A stretch of 64,000 nt of DNA, taken from the NCBI GenBank assembly GCA_947501885.1, contig CANMXN010000001.1, forward strand, positions 1,922,001 to 1,986,000, given 5' to 3'. Of the stretch, positions 34,927-44,659 are shown piece after piece. Numbering within the stretch: position 1 is the stretch's first letter; every line of letters starts with the position of its first letter. Both the position numbers and the translations under genes were made by a program. The notes under the pieces are model-generated. The model was not told the DNA's origin, ran no database searches, and saw only the letters and a list, made by a program, of their open reading frames with translations. The stretch comes from an uncultured Sphingorhabdus sp. GTDB taxonomy: Bacteria; Pseudomonadota; Alphaproteobacteria; Sphingomonadales; Sphingomonadaceae.

Positions 34927-35385
34927 ATGAGAATCGCAATATATATTGCTATGACCGTCCCTTTTTTTCTGTTGAGCGGTGCTTATATCTCTCAATATGG
35001 TTTTGGGCTTTTCCCTTGTGAGATGTGTTGGTGGCAACGCTATCCACATTTTGCAGCTTTGGCTTTTGGTATTACTGGTTTCTTCATGACACAATATAGA
35101 AAGGCCTTTGCCTTTCTGTCTGCTATTGCGTTGGCGGTTAGCGGTTTTATCGGCGGATTTCATGCTGGCGTTGAATATAGTTGGTGGGATGGTATTACGC
35201 CTTGTGCTGTCACTATAAGCGGCGAGGGTGATTTTTTAGAATCATTAATGAAAGCTCCATTGGTACGTTGTGACGTTGCGCCTTGGGATCTTTTTGGTAT
35301 TTCCTTAGCAGGGTATAATTTCCTAGTTTCAATAGCGGCATCTGTGCTAATAATATTTTTAACGTTAAAACATAAAAAACGTTAA
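34927..35385 (+). CDS. DsbB-family disulfide bond formation protein
   Basis: 152 aa from the ATG at 34927 (an in-frame TTG at 34912 has no support). Four membrane helices. Cys31-Cys34 in PCEMCWWQR form the quinone-side pair and Cys93-Cys115 the second periplasmic pair, as in DsbB. It reoxidises DsbA using ubiquinone, which fits its place next to coq7. It lies between ctpA and coq7 in a plus-strand operon. Confidence 0.93.
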   Translation: MRIAIYIAMTVPFFLLSGAYISQYGFGLFPCEMCWWQRYPHFAALAFGITGFFMTQYRKAFAFLSAIALAVSGFIGGFHAGVEYSWWDGITPCAVTISGEGDFLESLMKAPLVRCDVAPWDLFGISLAGYNFLVSIAASVLIIFLTLKHKKR

Positions 35386-35396
35386 AAGGAGCCAAT

Positions 35397-35927
35397 ATGT
35401 CGCAAGATAATGATCATGATGAATCCACTGATTCTATGATTAGGGTCAATCAAGCAGGTGAATATGGTGCCAAGCAAATTTATGCGGGGCAGCTTGCCAT
35501 CATGGGCAATCGAACGCCTGCTGCACGCAGCATAGCGCATATGGCAGAACAAGAAGAACGTCATTTGCAATTTTTCAATGATATGATCAAGGAACGCGGT
35601 GTACGCCCAACATTATTACAGCCATTTTGGGAGAAAGCAGGCTTTGCCTTGGGCGCTGTTACGGCGGCTATAGGGCCAGAAGCTGCTATGGCTTGTACGG
35701 TAGCGGTTGAGACCGAGATTGATAATCACTACCAAGAACAGTTGGAACAATTGGGTGATAGTGACCCAGCCTTGTCGGAAAAGATTGAAGAATTTCGTCA
35801 AGAAGAATTGGAACATAAAGAAACAGCGCTGAGTGAAGGCGCTGAACAAGCACCTGCTTATCCTCTGATGAGCGCTGCGATACGTTTGGGGTGTAAAGTG
35901 GCTATCGGACTGTCTAAGCGAATATAG
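35397..35927 (+). CDS. coq7: Coq7-type demethoxyubiquinone hydroxylase
   Basis: 176 aa. It is a di-iron hydroxylase for the penultimate ring hydroxylation of ubiquinone. Iron ligands appear as repeated acidic/His motifs: RVNQAGEYGAKQIY, EQEERHLQFF, VETEIDNHYQEQL and FRQEELEHKETAL. AAGGAG upstream is a good ribosome-binding site. It is one of four ubiquinone genes in this window (with ubiB, ubiE, ubiG) and lies between dsbB and a rhomboid gene, three bases before the latter. Confidence 0.95.
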   Translation: MSQDNDHDESTDSMIRVNQAGEYGAKQIYAGQLAIMGNRTPAARSIAHMAEQEERHLQFFNDMIKERGVRPTLLQPFWEKAGFALGAVTAAIGPEAAMACTVAVETEIDNHYQEQLEQLGDSDPALSEKIEEFRQEELEHKETALSEGAEQAPAYPLMSAAIRLGCKVAIGLSKRI

Positions 35928-35929
35928 CA

Positions 35930-36520
35930 GTGCTTAAGAGCTTTTTCATTGTTGCTTTATTGAGCCTATTGATGGTGATGATATTTGCCGTAGATTTTCT
36001 ATTGGGGGGATTATTAAAGGGCTTTGGTGTGCGCCCAAGAGATATTGATAGTGCCTATACAATAATAACGGCGCCTTGGTTGCATGGAGATGCATCACAT
36101 TTGCTCAGCAATCTATCCGCCTTCATTGTTTTATCCTATATTTCTTTACTGCAAGGTGTGCGCTATTTTTTTAAAGCCAGTGCTATCATCATAATATTGG
36201 GCGGTGTGTTGCTGTGGGTGTTTGGCCGTGATGCCACTCATATTGGTGCTAGCGGCTGGATATTTGGACTATGGGGTTTAATCATTGCTCGTGCATGGTT
36301 TGATCGCAGTTTTTTTAATATCGCTATTAGTATTGCAGTCTTATTCTTTTATGGGTCGATGGCACTGGGATTATTGCCATTGCAATCGCAAGTGTCATTT
36401 GAATCCCATATATTTGGGGCGATTGCAGGTGTTGCTGCTGCTGCATTTTTGAAGCGTGATATTAGAGCGCTGCAAAATAGGTCTGCTCGTTCGCAATATG
36501 ATACCAAATTTGGAGCATGA
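35930..36520 (+). CDS. rhomboid-family intramembrane serine protease
   Basis: 196 aa from a GTG start three bases after coq7. About six membrane helices. Rhomboid signatures: HGDASHLLSNL (Asn61 and neighbouring His), the catalytic Ser108 in GASGWIFGLWG (GxSG), and His160 in ESHIFGAIAG. Ser and His are both present, so it should be active, cleaving membrane proteins within the bilayer; the substrate is unknown. It is coupled to coq7. Confidence 0.92.
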   Translation: MLKSFFIVALLSLLMVMIFAVDFLLGGLLKGFGVRPRDIDSAYTIITAPWLHGDASHLLSNLSAFIVLSYISLLQGVRYFFKASAIIIILGGVLLWVFGRDATHIGASGWIFGLWGLIIARAWFDRSFFNIAISIAVLFFYGSMALGLLPLQSQVSFESHIFGAIAGVAAAAFLKRDIRALQNRSARSQYDTKFGA

Positions 36521-36688
36521 CATTTTATATGATGGCTAATCATAAACTCTTGAGAGAAAGGGGTGTGTGAAGGATAAATTGTTGCAGCGACTAGTATCTT
36601 AAAATATGATATGGCATAGATAATATATTGGTCATCATATGTTCAGCATCAATTTGCTAGAGGGTGATGTAAATATTGGAGATATAGT

Positions 36689-37369
36689 GTGAAATTTAGA
36701 TCAATCTTAACCTTAGGCTTAGCGGCAGTTGTGATGACGCCCCTTGCCGCCCAACAAGAAGCGCGCCAACCTCAAACAGTGCAAGAACAAGCACTGCCAG
36801 ATGATGTGAAGGTTAATATAGTCGAGCGATTTGGTGAAGATGCTTGCCCTGAAAGTACGGCTGATGAGATTGTCGTATGTACGGTATATGATGAAGGTGA
36901 TCGCTACCGTATCCCCAAATTATTGCGCAACAACCCTGATGACCCTGCCAATCAATCTTGGAATGAAAGAGCTATTTCTCTGCGCACATTAGGTGCAGAA
37001 GGAACCAATAGTTGCTCCCCTGTTGGTGCAGGTGGTTTTGCTGGTTGTCTTAACAAATTAATCAGTAATGCAGTTGCTGAGCGTGAAACCGCTCCCAATG
37101 TACAGGCAGGTCAATTAATAGCAGAAGAACGGCAAAAGCGTCTTGAGCTTATTGATGCTGAAGCAGAAGATGTGGAACGCCGTATTGTTGAGTTTGAAAA
37201 GGCGCGTGCTGAAAAAGAAGCCGCTGAGGCAGAAGCTGCACAAAGGCAGAGCGAAGAAGATGAAATTCTTAACGATAAACTGCCTGAATTGATTGCACCA
37301 GAGCAATTGCCTTCACCTGATAGTCAAGAAACAGATGAAGGTGAAGGTGAAGGTGAAGGTGAAGGTTAA
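36689..37369 (+). CDS. exported hypothetical protein with Glu-Gly repeat tail
   Basis: 226 aa from a GTG start with GGAG eight bases upstream. A signal peptide ends near PLAAQ (about residue 21). A small middle domain contains ADEIVVCTVYDEGDRYRIPKLLR, a pattern I associate with uncharacterised sphingomonad proteins, and Cys residues that could form disulfides (ACPES, VVCT, NSCSPV, AGCLN). A Glu/Ala-rich, probably helical or coiled region (125-195) follows, then a tail of five GAAGGT hexamers encoding Glu-Gly repeats. Function unknown. Confidence 0.75.
   Translation: MKFRSILTLGLAAVVMTPLAAQQEARQPQTVQEQALPDDVKVNIVERFGEDACPESTADEIVVCTVYDEGDRYRIPKLLRNNPDDPANQSWNERAISLRTLGAEGTNSCSPVGAGGFAGCLNKLISNAVAERETAPNVQAGQLIAEERQKRLELIDAEAEDVERRIVEFEKARAEKEAAEAEAAQRQSEEDEILNDKLPELIAPEQLPSPDSQETDEGEGEGEGEG
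37337..37366 (+). repeat. GAAGGT hexanucleotide repeat, five copies
   Basis: Five perfect GAAGGT units encode the extreme C-terminus (Glu-Gly repeated) of the exported hypothetical protein, ending directly at the stop codon. In-frame hexamers change protein length without a frameshift. Confidence 0.95.
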
Positions 37370-37433
37370 ATATTCAGAGGTTTTGTGATAGTATCATTGG
37401 GTTAATTTGCTTGTTAAATTTATTGCGCTGACT

Positions 37434-39245
37434 TTATTGCGCTGACTTTGTATTGAGCCAATCAGTAAATTGTCCTTCTAACACGTCAAGCGGCACGGCA
37501 CCTTGGCCCAAGACAATATCGTGAAATTCGCGAATATCGAAATTCTCGCCCAATTTTTCTTCGGCCATTGTGCGCAATTCTCGAATTTTTAATTCACCAA
37601 TTTTATAGGCTAATGCTTGTCCGGGCCAACTGATATAACGATTGACCTCTGCCTCAATATTGGCGGGCGAGAGCGCTGTATTATCAAGCATATAATCAAC
37701 TGCTTGTTGTTTGCTCCAGCCTTTAGAATGGATGCCCGTATCGACGACTAATCGGCATGCACGCCACATTTCATAGGAGAGGCGGCCCATATCTTTTGCA
37801 GGTGTATCATAGAGGCCCATTTCAATACCGAGCCTTTCTGAATAAAGGCCCCAACCTTCGACAAAGGCTGTAAAGAATGCACCATTTTTGCGAAAAGCAG
37901 AGAGTGGTAATTCTTGTTGGAGTGCAATTTGATGATGATGCCCTGGTACAGCTTCATGCACGCTTAAGGCTGGAACCTCCCACAATGGGCGTTGATCAAG
38001 CTTGGATGTGTTGACAAAATAAAAGCCAGCCAAGCCTATTTCGGGTGATCCTGAATTATAATAGGCCGTGGTTGTGTTTTCTGCGATTTCGGCTGGAATT
38101 TCTTTTAAGCCATAGGGAAGCACAGCCAATTTGCCAAAGAGCGATGGCATTTTACCATCGATTATCTTGGTTACGCGTGCGACTTTCTCCATCAATTCCT
38201 CAGGGGTTTTGGCATAATATTGGGGATCGGTGCGTAAATGCTCAATAAAGGCTTCACGGCTATCATATCCCGCGGATTTTGCCACTGTCACCATTTCAGC
38301 TCTAATGCGGGCTACTTCCGATAGGCCAATATTATGTATTTCATCCGCCGATAGTTGTGTGGTGGTCATCTGGCGGATACGGAAGTCATAATAGTCCGCG
38401 CCCGATGGTTGTTGCGATACACCGGGTGCAGTGCTGCATGCGGGTTTATATTGCTTCACATACCAATCATAATGATCCTGTAACGCGGGATAGATTGTGT
38501 CTTTAATGATGGTTGCTGCTTGCTTTGCTAAGTTATCAAACGCTTCTTGGCTCATTGTGGTTGGTTTTGATCTCTGATAAGGGCCAAAAAACCGAGAGTC
38601 TTTGCTATCGTCTACGATCAAGCCTGATATTGAATTTTCGTAACCAGAGATAGCATCACATGGCAGCGTTACTTTGCTTTTGATGGCGTTATTGGCCACT
38701 GCAATAGATTGTTGGTTGATGCGGCCATATTGGCGCAGACGATCATTATAACTTTGATAATCCGATAGGCTGCGGAATGGCAGATTATTGGCCATGCTCG
38801 CAAAATTTTGATGCCATCCGCTACGGTTAGTAAAATTAAGTGCACGGTGCGGATATTTTTCAGCTTCGATGATCTCTTCTAGTGTCCGCCTCAAAATACC
38901 ATGTTCGGCTTTTTCAGATGCGTTTAAATTTTGCGTTGGAATTTTGTTTAACTTCTCAAGAAATATAGCCGCTTGCTGGGCATTTTTTTGCTGAGCTTGG
39001 AGCGTGACATCGGCCAATTTACCATCAGCACTCTTAATGCCAAGGCTGCTTGCAAAAACAGGGGATTGTTCGAGGCTATAGTTCCAATATGTCTCTACAA
39101 GATTTTTTAAGGCGGTGCTATCTCTGCTTTGGGCATTGTTTTGCGCGTTGCTTTCCTGTGCAGCAATAGGTGATGATATATTGGTGATAGTCAGTGCAAT
39201 GGCCGCTGTTTTGCTTAAAAATACTATGCGTTTTTTGATAGTCAT
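37434..39245 (-). CDS. DUF885 family protein, predicted exported zinc peptidase
   Basis: 603 aa. A signal peptide ends near PIAAQ (about residue 29). The DUF885 region spans most of the protein, with the metal-binding helix VHEAVPGHHHQIALQ (HExxxxHH-like arrangement), an upstream YYNSGSPEIGLAGFYFVNT and the downstream FVEGWGLYSERLGIEMGLYD, which supplies the Glu ligand in related carboxypeptidases. It probably acts in the periplasm; substrate unknown. It follows the PH-domain pair on the same strand with a one-base gap, so it is probably in that operon. Confidence 0.88.
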   Translation of the reverse strand: MTIKKRIVFLSKTAAIALTITNISSPIAAQESNAQNNAQSRDSTALKNLVETYWNYSLEQSPVFASSLGIKSADGKLADVTLQAQQKNAQQAAIFLEKLNKIPTQNLNASEKAEHGILRRTLEEIIEAEKYPHRALNFTNRSGWHQNFASMANNLPFRSLSDYQSYNDRLRQYGRINQQSIAVANNAIKSKVTLPCDAISGYENSISGLIVDDSKDSRFFGPYQRSKPTTMSQEAFDNLAKQAATIIKDTIYPALQDHYDWYVKQYKPACSTAPGVSQQPSGADYYDFRIRQMTTTQLSADEIHNIGLSEVARIRAEMVTVAKSAGYDSREAFIEHLRTDPQYYAKTPEELMEKVARVTKIIDGKMPSLFGKLAVLPYGLKEIPAEIAENTTTAYYNSGSPEIGLAGFYFVNTSKLDQRPLWEVPALSVHEAVPGHHHQIALQQELPLSAFRKNGAFFTAFVEGWGLYSERLGIEMGLYDTPAKDMGRLSYEMWRACRLVVDTGIHSKGWSKQQAVDYMLDNTALSPANIEAEVNRYISWPGQALAYKIGELKIRELRTMAEEKLGENFDIREFHDIVLGQGAVPLDVLEGQFTDWLNTKSAQ

Positions 39246-39246
39246 A

Positions 39247-40824
39247 TCATGATCCTTTCGGTGCCTTAATCATATCAGAGAAATCTATATTTTTGGCTTT
39301 ATCGATAGACTTCTTACGAATGTTATGGGCTATGGTAAGCGGAATATTGTGGATCGTCAAAGCGGAAAAACCACTGCCGCCCGCAATACCGAATTTCATA
39401 TCAGCAACGCCTAGAAGTTGTGATAATGGGCCTTGCGCAATGTCAATGGATTGAACCTTAACCATAGGTAATATGGTGAGTTTTCGATTCCAAAAACCTG
39501 ATTTCACATAAATCTGATCATTATCAAGAGCGTGAAAATGATAAGTCCAACTGAGTAAGGCGGCGGCAAAGGGGATAATACCGACCAATGCGATCCAGTA
39601 GAATATGGCGTCGGCATAGCTAAAGATGAGGTTCGACAGTGTGACTAAGATGAATATTAAAGTGATGAAAACCGCAGGAGCGACATAAGAAATATGTGAA
39701 TGTTTAAATTTTAAACTTTCTGCTGGCGGAGATATTGATGCACGTTTCGTAATTGGCCAATATTCTTCATGCTTTGCCAATGGGGCTATCATATGGCTAC
39801 TTTCTTTGCCTGTATCGGTTCCGAGACTTGTGAATTTGAGCGCCTGCCAACCAAAGCGTTTTCGAATAGGTCCTGTTTGTATGATAGCGGCTTGTACACG
39901 GTGTAATGGCATGACCACATCAGTAAGCGTTAATAGACCGCGCCTGCGCCTAATACCGCGATCGGTTTGTGTGAGAGTATAGCCATATTCGCGCAAGAAG
40001 GTCTGAACTTGACCGCTTAATAGCCCTATAATGATGACAATTATTATGCCGCCAATAGCCCCAAAAAGCCCAGTGACTATATTAAAGCCTTGGTCAAAGC
40101 CTTGCATGAAGCCATTTTCATCTGCTTTATCAACAAAGGTTTCAATAACCTCTTCCAATGTGAAAGGGAGCAAAAAGTCAAATTGTTGCAATAGGCCAGT
40201 GATAACAGCAAATAACACCAGAGAAAAATTGAACATGCCCAGGGTAAAGATGCGCTTTACGTCCATTGCGAATATGATCTTATCTTCGGTATCTTCTACT
40301 GTTTCATTTTCAATTGTGGTTTGTATGTTTTCTTGGGATGGAGCAGCCTTGCGCGTGCGCACCAATTGCCGCAATTCTTCGGCATTATCGAGCGTCACAT
40401 AATTTAATTTTCCTTCATCACCTTCGCCGCCGCCTGTTTCAAACTTTACCGATGCGATGCCTAATAATCGTGAGATTAGCTTTTGCTCGACGCTAACGTC
40501 TTGAATACGCTCATAAGGAATAGAGCGTGCATTGCGGCTTAATATACCGCTTTCGATGCGAATTTCTTCGGTACCTATTTGATAGGTAAAGCGTTTCCAA
40601 GCAAGCCACGTAAATAAGATTATTACCAATAATATGGGTATAGCGATCCATATATATGTTGAAGCTGAACCTCGGCCAAATGTGAAAATGGCTGCTGCTA
40701 AAGGCAAAATTGAGCTACGAATAGTTAATAAGGTGCTTGCTATCAAACTGCGTGGTGAGAGATGCAGCTTTTCACTATCAATAATAGTATCGATGCTATC
40801 ATCATTTGTTATTTCTGCGTCCAT
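39247..40824 (-). CDS. YdbT-like membrane protein with bacterial PH (bPH2) domains
   Basis: 525 aa. Alternating membrane helices (near 30-75, 195-290 and 385-430) and soluble bPH2 domains. The repeated pattern is visible, for example FTYQIGTEEIRIESGILSRNARSIPYERIQDVSVEQ and, near the end, the parallel KSGFWNRKLTILPMVKVQSIDIAQGPLSQLLGVADMKF, which is the DUF304/bPH2 signature. It is paired with a one-domain relative just upstream (2-base gap), like Bacillus YdbS-YdbT. Function is poorly known; relatives are tied to resistance to secreted peptides. Confidence 0.88.
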   Translation of the reverse strand: MDAEITNDDSIDTIIDSEKLHLSPRSLIASTLLTIRSSILPLAAAIFTFGRGSASTYIWIAIPILLVIILFTWLAWKRFTYQIGTEEIRIESGILSRNARSIPYERIQDVSVEQKLISRLLGIASVKFETGGGEGDEGKLNYVTLDNAEELRQLVRTRKAAPSQENIQTTIENETVEDTEDKIIFAMDVKRIFTLGMFNFSLVLFAVITGLLQQFDFLLPFTLEEVIETFVDKADENGFMQGFDQGFNIVTGLFGAIGGIIIVIIIGLLSGQVQTFLREYGYTLTQTDRGIRRRRGLLTLTDVVMPLHRVQAAIIQTGPIRKRFGWQALKFTSLGTDTGKESSHMIAPLAKHEEYWPITKRASISPPAESLKFKHSHISYVAPAVFITLIFILVTLSNLIFSYADAIFYWIALVGIIPFAAALLSWTYHFHALDNDQIYVKSGFWNRKLTILPMVKVQSIDIAQGPLSQLLGVADMKFGIAGGSGFSALTIHNIPLTIAHNIRKKSIDKAKNIDFSDMIKAPKGS

Positions 40825-40826
40825 GA

Positions 40827-41432
40827 TTATAGCATGTCCGCCTTAATATATTGGCGGATAGTGTCACGTATTTCTTCTGCTATTTCACGTTTGAGGCCAG
40901 GTAATATCACTGTGCTATTATGGGTTCCAGCCGTATGGAGTATTAATCTGGATAGGCCAAAAATCCGCAATATAGGGCCTTGTGCAATGTCGATATGTTG
41001 TACGCGGCTAAAAGGCACAATAGTGTCGGTAAAGAATAAATATCCGCGCACGATTTGGATTTGTTTTTCTCCCATATCATAACCCCAGCGTTTATAGCGC
41101 CTACGTGGAAGTATAAAAACCATGATAAGTAATATTAGAGAGATTGGTGCTGATATGACAAATATTTTGATATGGCCTGCATCGGCTAATATGGCATCAC
41201 CGATAAAGATAGGGATACTTAATAATAAGGCCCAGATAAATGCTGTGAGGCGCATCACCAATATGTAGGATGGGTCTAATGAGGTCATTTGACCATGAGA
41301 GGTATCGGATGATTGATCTTTTAAAGCCTCTTGGTCATTAACAATATTTGGATGTTCTTCTTCATGCGCACTTGTAGCTATAGGCGCTTTGGCATTGTTG
41401 TTTTTATCATTCATAGCATGACTATGACGCAT
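40827..41432 (-). CDS. YdbS-like PH-domain membrane protein
   Basis: 201 aa. A polar N-terminus (about 60 residues), two membrane helices (FIWALLLSIPIFIGDAI and IFVISAPISLILLIMVF), then one bPH2 domain: KQIQIVRGYLFFTDTIVPFSRVQHIDIAQGPILRIFGLSRLILHTAG. It is the smaller partner of the YdbT-like protein and upstream in the same operon. Confidence 0.88.
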   Translation of the reverse strand: MRHSHAMNDKNNNAKAPIATSAHEEEHPNIVNDQEALKDQSSDTSHGQMTSLDPSYILVMRLTAFIWALLLSIPIFIGDAILADAGHIKIFVISAPISLILLIMVFILPRRRYKRWGYDMGEKQIQIVRGYLFFTDTIVPFSRVQHIDIAQGPILRIFGLSRLILHTAGTHNSTVILPGLKREIAEEIRDTIRQYIKADML

Positions 41433-41492
41433 GCACTGCTGAATAACAAGGTGAGATCATTTATGGGACTATGTTATTCGACAAGTTGCATT

Positions 41493-42491
41493 TTATGCGG
41501 CCAGCGCATCCTCGGTTTCGTTTCGTAAGGATGATATAATAGCGCTAACGCTCTCTTCGGTCTTGACCATACCGACCGATTGTCCCGCCATAATTGATCC
41601 ATATTCCACATCGCCATCAATCACCGCTTTGCGCAAAGCGCCAGCCCAGAAATGTTCGATTTGCAATTGGGCCTCATTCATGTCGATCTTACCTTCATCC
41701 AAAAGGTTAGCGACCTCGCGCTGCTTAGCGGTAAATTCTTCTGTGCCTTTGTTTTTGAGAGCGCGAACGGGAATGACAGGTAAGCGCGGGTCAATTTGTA
41801 CACTTGCTATAGCATCACGCGCATTGCCGCGCATGAAAGCTTTTTTGAAATTAGGATGGGCAATGGACTCATGCGCACATACAAAACGAGTGCCAAGTTG
41901 TACGCCCGATGCACCCATTTCTAGGTAAGCCGCTATGGCGCTACCTTTGGCAATACCGCCTGCTATGAAAACAGGTAATTGGTCGGCTATTTCTGGCAAT
42001 ATTTCTTGTGCTAAAACGCTGGTGGAAACAGGACCAATATGACCGCCTGCTTCCATGCCTTCGATTACGAGAGCATCGACACCGCTACGGATGAGCTTTT
42101 TCGCTAATGCTAATGCAGGAGCAAAACATATGACTTTTGCGCCTATTTCTTTTATCGCTTCCAAGCTGCCTTTGGGCGGCAATCCACCTGCTAAGACAAC
42201 GTGAGAGACCTTATGTTTGCCGCAGATTGCAATGAGATCAAACAGATCGGGATGCATGGTGATTAAATTTACGCCAAAAGGTTTGTCGGTAAGTTTTTTG
42301 GTCTCGCTAATTTCTGTATCCAATAGTTCGGTGGTCATAGCGCCGCAAGCGATAACACCAAAACCGCCAGCGTTGCTGATAGCAGAGACAAGGTTACGTT
42401 CGGATACCCAACTCATCGCGCCGCACATAATTGCACTTTCGCATCCCAAAAATTCGGTTCCGCGCTTCATTAATTCTGTCATATGGGGCAT
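41493..42491 (-). CDS. nitronate monooxygenase-like FMN protein
   Basis: 332 aa from the ATG at 42491 with AAGGAA upstream; the frame continues to 42521 inside lysC. TIM-barrel FMN enzyme of the NMO/2-nitropropane dioxygenase (FabK-like) group: GAMSWVSERNLVSAISNAGGFGVIACGAMT at the N-terminus, DALVIEGMEAGGHIGP, PVFIAGGIAKGSAIAAYLEMGASGVQLGTRFVCAHES. It oxidises nitronates to carbonyl compounds in known members; the true substrate cannot be read. It overlaps nothing but lies 19 bases after lysC on the same strand. Confidence 0.9.
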   Translation of the reverse strand: MPHMTELMKRGTEFLGCESAIMCGAMSWVSERNLVSAISNAGGFGVIACGAMTTELLDTEISETKKLTDKPFGVNLITMHPDLFDLIAICGKHKVSHVVLAGGLPPKGSLEAIKEIGAKVICFAPALALAKKLIRSGVDALVIEGMEAGGHIGPVSTSVLAQEILPEIADQLPVFIAGGIAKGSAIAAYLEMGASGVQLGTRFVCAHESIAHPNFKKAFMRGNARDAIASVQIDPRLPVIPVRALKNKGTEEFTAKQREVANLLDEGKIDMNEAQLQIEHFWAGALRKAVIDGDVEYGSIMAGQSVGMVKTEESVSAIISSLRNETEDALAA

Positions 42492-42510
42492 ATTATTTCC
42501 TTGAAATCGC

Positions 42511-43782
42511 TTATTCTGCATCTAGGCCATAGGCAGTGTGCAGCACGCGAACGGCCAATTCGGTCTCATCTTCGTCGATGAGAACACTAACTTTAATCTC
42601 GCTCGTGGTAATTGCCAAAATATTGATTTTACGGTCCGCTAGGGCGCTAAACATGGTGGATGCTATGCCAGCATGGCTTTTCATGCCAACACCTACGACC
42701 GAAATTTTGGCAACTTTGGTGTCGGATATTATCCGATTATATCCAATGGCGCTTTGCTGGCTTTCCAATATCTCGGTGCATTGCGCCAGATCAGATTGTG
42801 GGCAGGTGAAGGTCACGTCTGTTTCACCGCGATCACGCCCTACATTTTGAATAATCATATCCACATTGATACTAGCGTCCGACAAAGGTGTGAAAATATT
42901 TGATACAGCTCCTGGTTCATCGGGGACGCGGGTTAAGGTTATTTTGGCTTCATTTTTGTCATGGGCGATGCCCGTAATTAATTGCCGTTCCACTTTGCTA
43001 TTCTCCAATTCCAAAGCTTCTAATTCTGCTTCGCTAATTATCATTGTGCCAGGGATATTATCTGCGCTTACCGCATCTTCCTCGGTAAAGGATGATAAGA
43101 CTTGGATGCGCACATTCTCTTTCATGGCAAGGCCAACGGATCGTGTTTGCAGCACTTTTGCGCCGACACTGGCCAATTCTAACATCTCTTCATAGGTGAC
43201 ATTATTTAGCTTTTGAGCGCGCGTTACGATGCGCGGATCAGTCGTATATACGCCATCAACATCGGTATATATATCACAGCGATCTGCTCTAACCGCAGCG
43301 GCAACGGCAACGGCCGATGTATCTGATCCGCCGCGCCCTAAAGTGCTAATACGGTTATCATCCCCTATACCTTGAAAGCCAGGGATAACCGCAACTTGTC
43401 CCGATTCCATAGAGGCTAATAATGTATCGGCTTCAATGGTTTCAATGCGTGCTTTAGCGTGAGTGCCAATGGTATTTATGGGCAATTGCCAACCCAGCCA
43501 ACTGCGCGCTGGTGTTCCCATAGCCTGTAATGTCATGGCCAATAAGCCGCTAGTAATCTGTTCTCCGCTGGCAACAACAGCGTCATATTCGGCTGGATCA
43601 TAAAGCGGATTGGCTTCGCGGCAAAAATTAATCAGTCGATCGGTTTCCCCTGCCATAGCCGAAACGACCACTGCGACTTGATCACCGTTTTTGCATTGCT
43701 GGTTAACAATTTGGGCAACGCGCCTAATGCGTTCTGTTCCGGCCATGGAAGTGCCGCCAAATTTCATCACGATACGCGCCAT
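42511..43782 (-). CDS. lysC: aspartate kinase
   Basis: 423 aa. It phosphorylates aspartate, the first step to lysine, threonine and methionine. The kinase domain starts MARIVMKFGGTSMAG and includes GRGGSDTSAVAVAAA and ADRCDIYTDVDGVYTTDP. Two C-terminal ACT domains (about 270-415) bind the feedback effectors, including FTPLSDASINVDMIIQNVG and ISVVGVGMKSHAGIASTMFSAL. The length is that of the lysine/threonine-sensitive single-chain type. dapE in this window acts later in the same pathway. Confidence 0.97.
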   Translation of the reverse strand: MARIVMKFGGTSMAGTERIRRVAQIVNQQCKNGDQVAVVVSAMAGETDRLINFCREANPLYDPAEYDAVVASGEQITSGLLAMTLQAMGTPARSWLGWQLPINTIGTHAKARIETIEADTLLASMESGQVAVIPGFQGIGDDNRISTLGRGGSDTSAVAVAAAVRADRCDIYTDVDGVYTTDPRIVTRAQKLNNVTYEEMLELASVGAKVLQTRSVGLAMKENVRIQVLSSFTEEDAVSADNIPGTMIISEAELEALELENSKVERQLITGIAHDKNEAKITLTRVPDEPGAVSNIFTPLSDASINVDMIIQNVGRDRGETDVTFTCPQSDLAQCTEILESQQSAIGYNRIISDTKVAKISVVGVGMKSHAGIASTMFSALADRKINILAITTSEIKVSVLIDEDETELAVRVLHTAYGLDAE

Positions 43783-43883
43783 GATGTTCTATTCCTCTGT
43801 TTGTGCCGATATGCACAGTGAAACCGTTCATATTTTGAACGGAATTTTGTTGAATAATAAGCGCCTCCTGATAGGGATGCTCT

Positions 43884-44657
43884 ATGGTAAAGGCAAGCAA
43901 ATCAGATGATAAATTGCATAATGATGCAACATATGAGGACACGATCAATCCAAATGAAGCAGATCATTTTGGTGCCTTAGCAGAGGATTGGTGGAATCCT
44001 GCTGGTTCTTCGGCGATGCTTCATAAGTTAAATCCTGTTCGCCTTGGCTTTATTCGCCGTGCATGCGATGATCATTTTGGCTCTGATTACCGTGATAGAA
44101 AACCGCTTTTGGGTAAAAAGATATTGGATGTCGGTTGCGGCGCAGGGCTTTTGTGTGAGCCTTTGTCGCGCATGGGTGGCGATGTTACGGGTGTTGATGC
44201 TGCGCCGCAGAATATTGCAACGGCCCAAGCGCATGCCCAAAATATGGCTCTTGATATTAACTATTATGCGGGTGAATTAAAACAGCAAGGACTTGGTAAA
44301 TTTGATATTGTCTGCGCTATGGAGGTTATTGAGCATGTGAATGATCCTGCGGCCTTTTTGTCCTTACTAATCGCTCATATGAAAGATGATGGCTTATTAT
44401 TATTATCGACACCTAATCGAACCGCCCAATCAAAACTACTATTGGTGGAAGCGGCTGAGAGATTAGGTCATGTACCGCGAGGCACGCATGATTGGAGCAA
44501 GTTTATTACCCCTGATGAGTTAACTGATATGCTTCAAGATATGGGATTAGAAGTGGTTGATAAGAGCGGACTTGCTTTTTCATTGCTTGATGGATTGCAC
44601 CTTAGCGATGATATGAAGCTTAATTATATTGTGAGCGCGCAAAAAATTGGCGCATGA
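43884..44657 (+). CDS. ubiG: UbiG, 3-demethylubiquinol O-methyltransferase
   Basis: 257 aa. It performs both O-methylations of ubiquinone. It is a SAM-binding class I methyltransferase: ADHFGALAEDWWNPAGSSAMLHKLNPVRLGFIR is UbiG-typical, the SAM motif is KKILDVGCGAGLLCEPLSRMG, and later DIVCAMEVIEHVNDPAAFL and TPNRT. It is divergent from lysC and convergent with a GST gene (two bases apart). It completes the ubiB/ubiE/coq7/ubiG set in this window. Confidence 0.96.
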   Translation: MVKASKSDDKLHNDATYEDTINPNEADHFGALAEDWWNPAGSSAMLHKLNPVRLGFIRRACDDHFGSDYRDRKPLLGKKILDVGCGAGLLCEPLSRMGGDVTGVDAAPQNIATAQAHAQNMALDINYYAGELKQQGLGKFDIVCAMEVIEHVNDPAAFLSLLIAHMKDDGLLLLSTPNRTAQSKLLLVEAAERLGHVPRGTHDWSKFITPDELTDMLQDMGLEVVDKSGLAFSLLDGLHLSDDMKLNYIVSAQKIGA

Positions 44658-44659
44658 TT

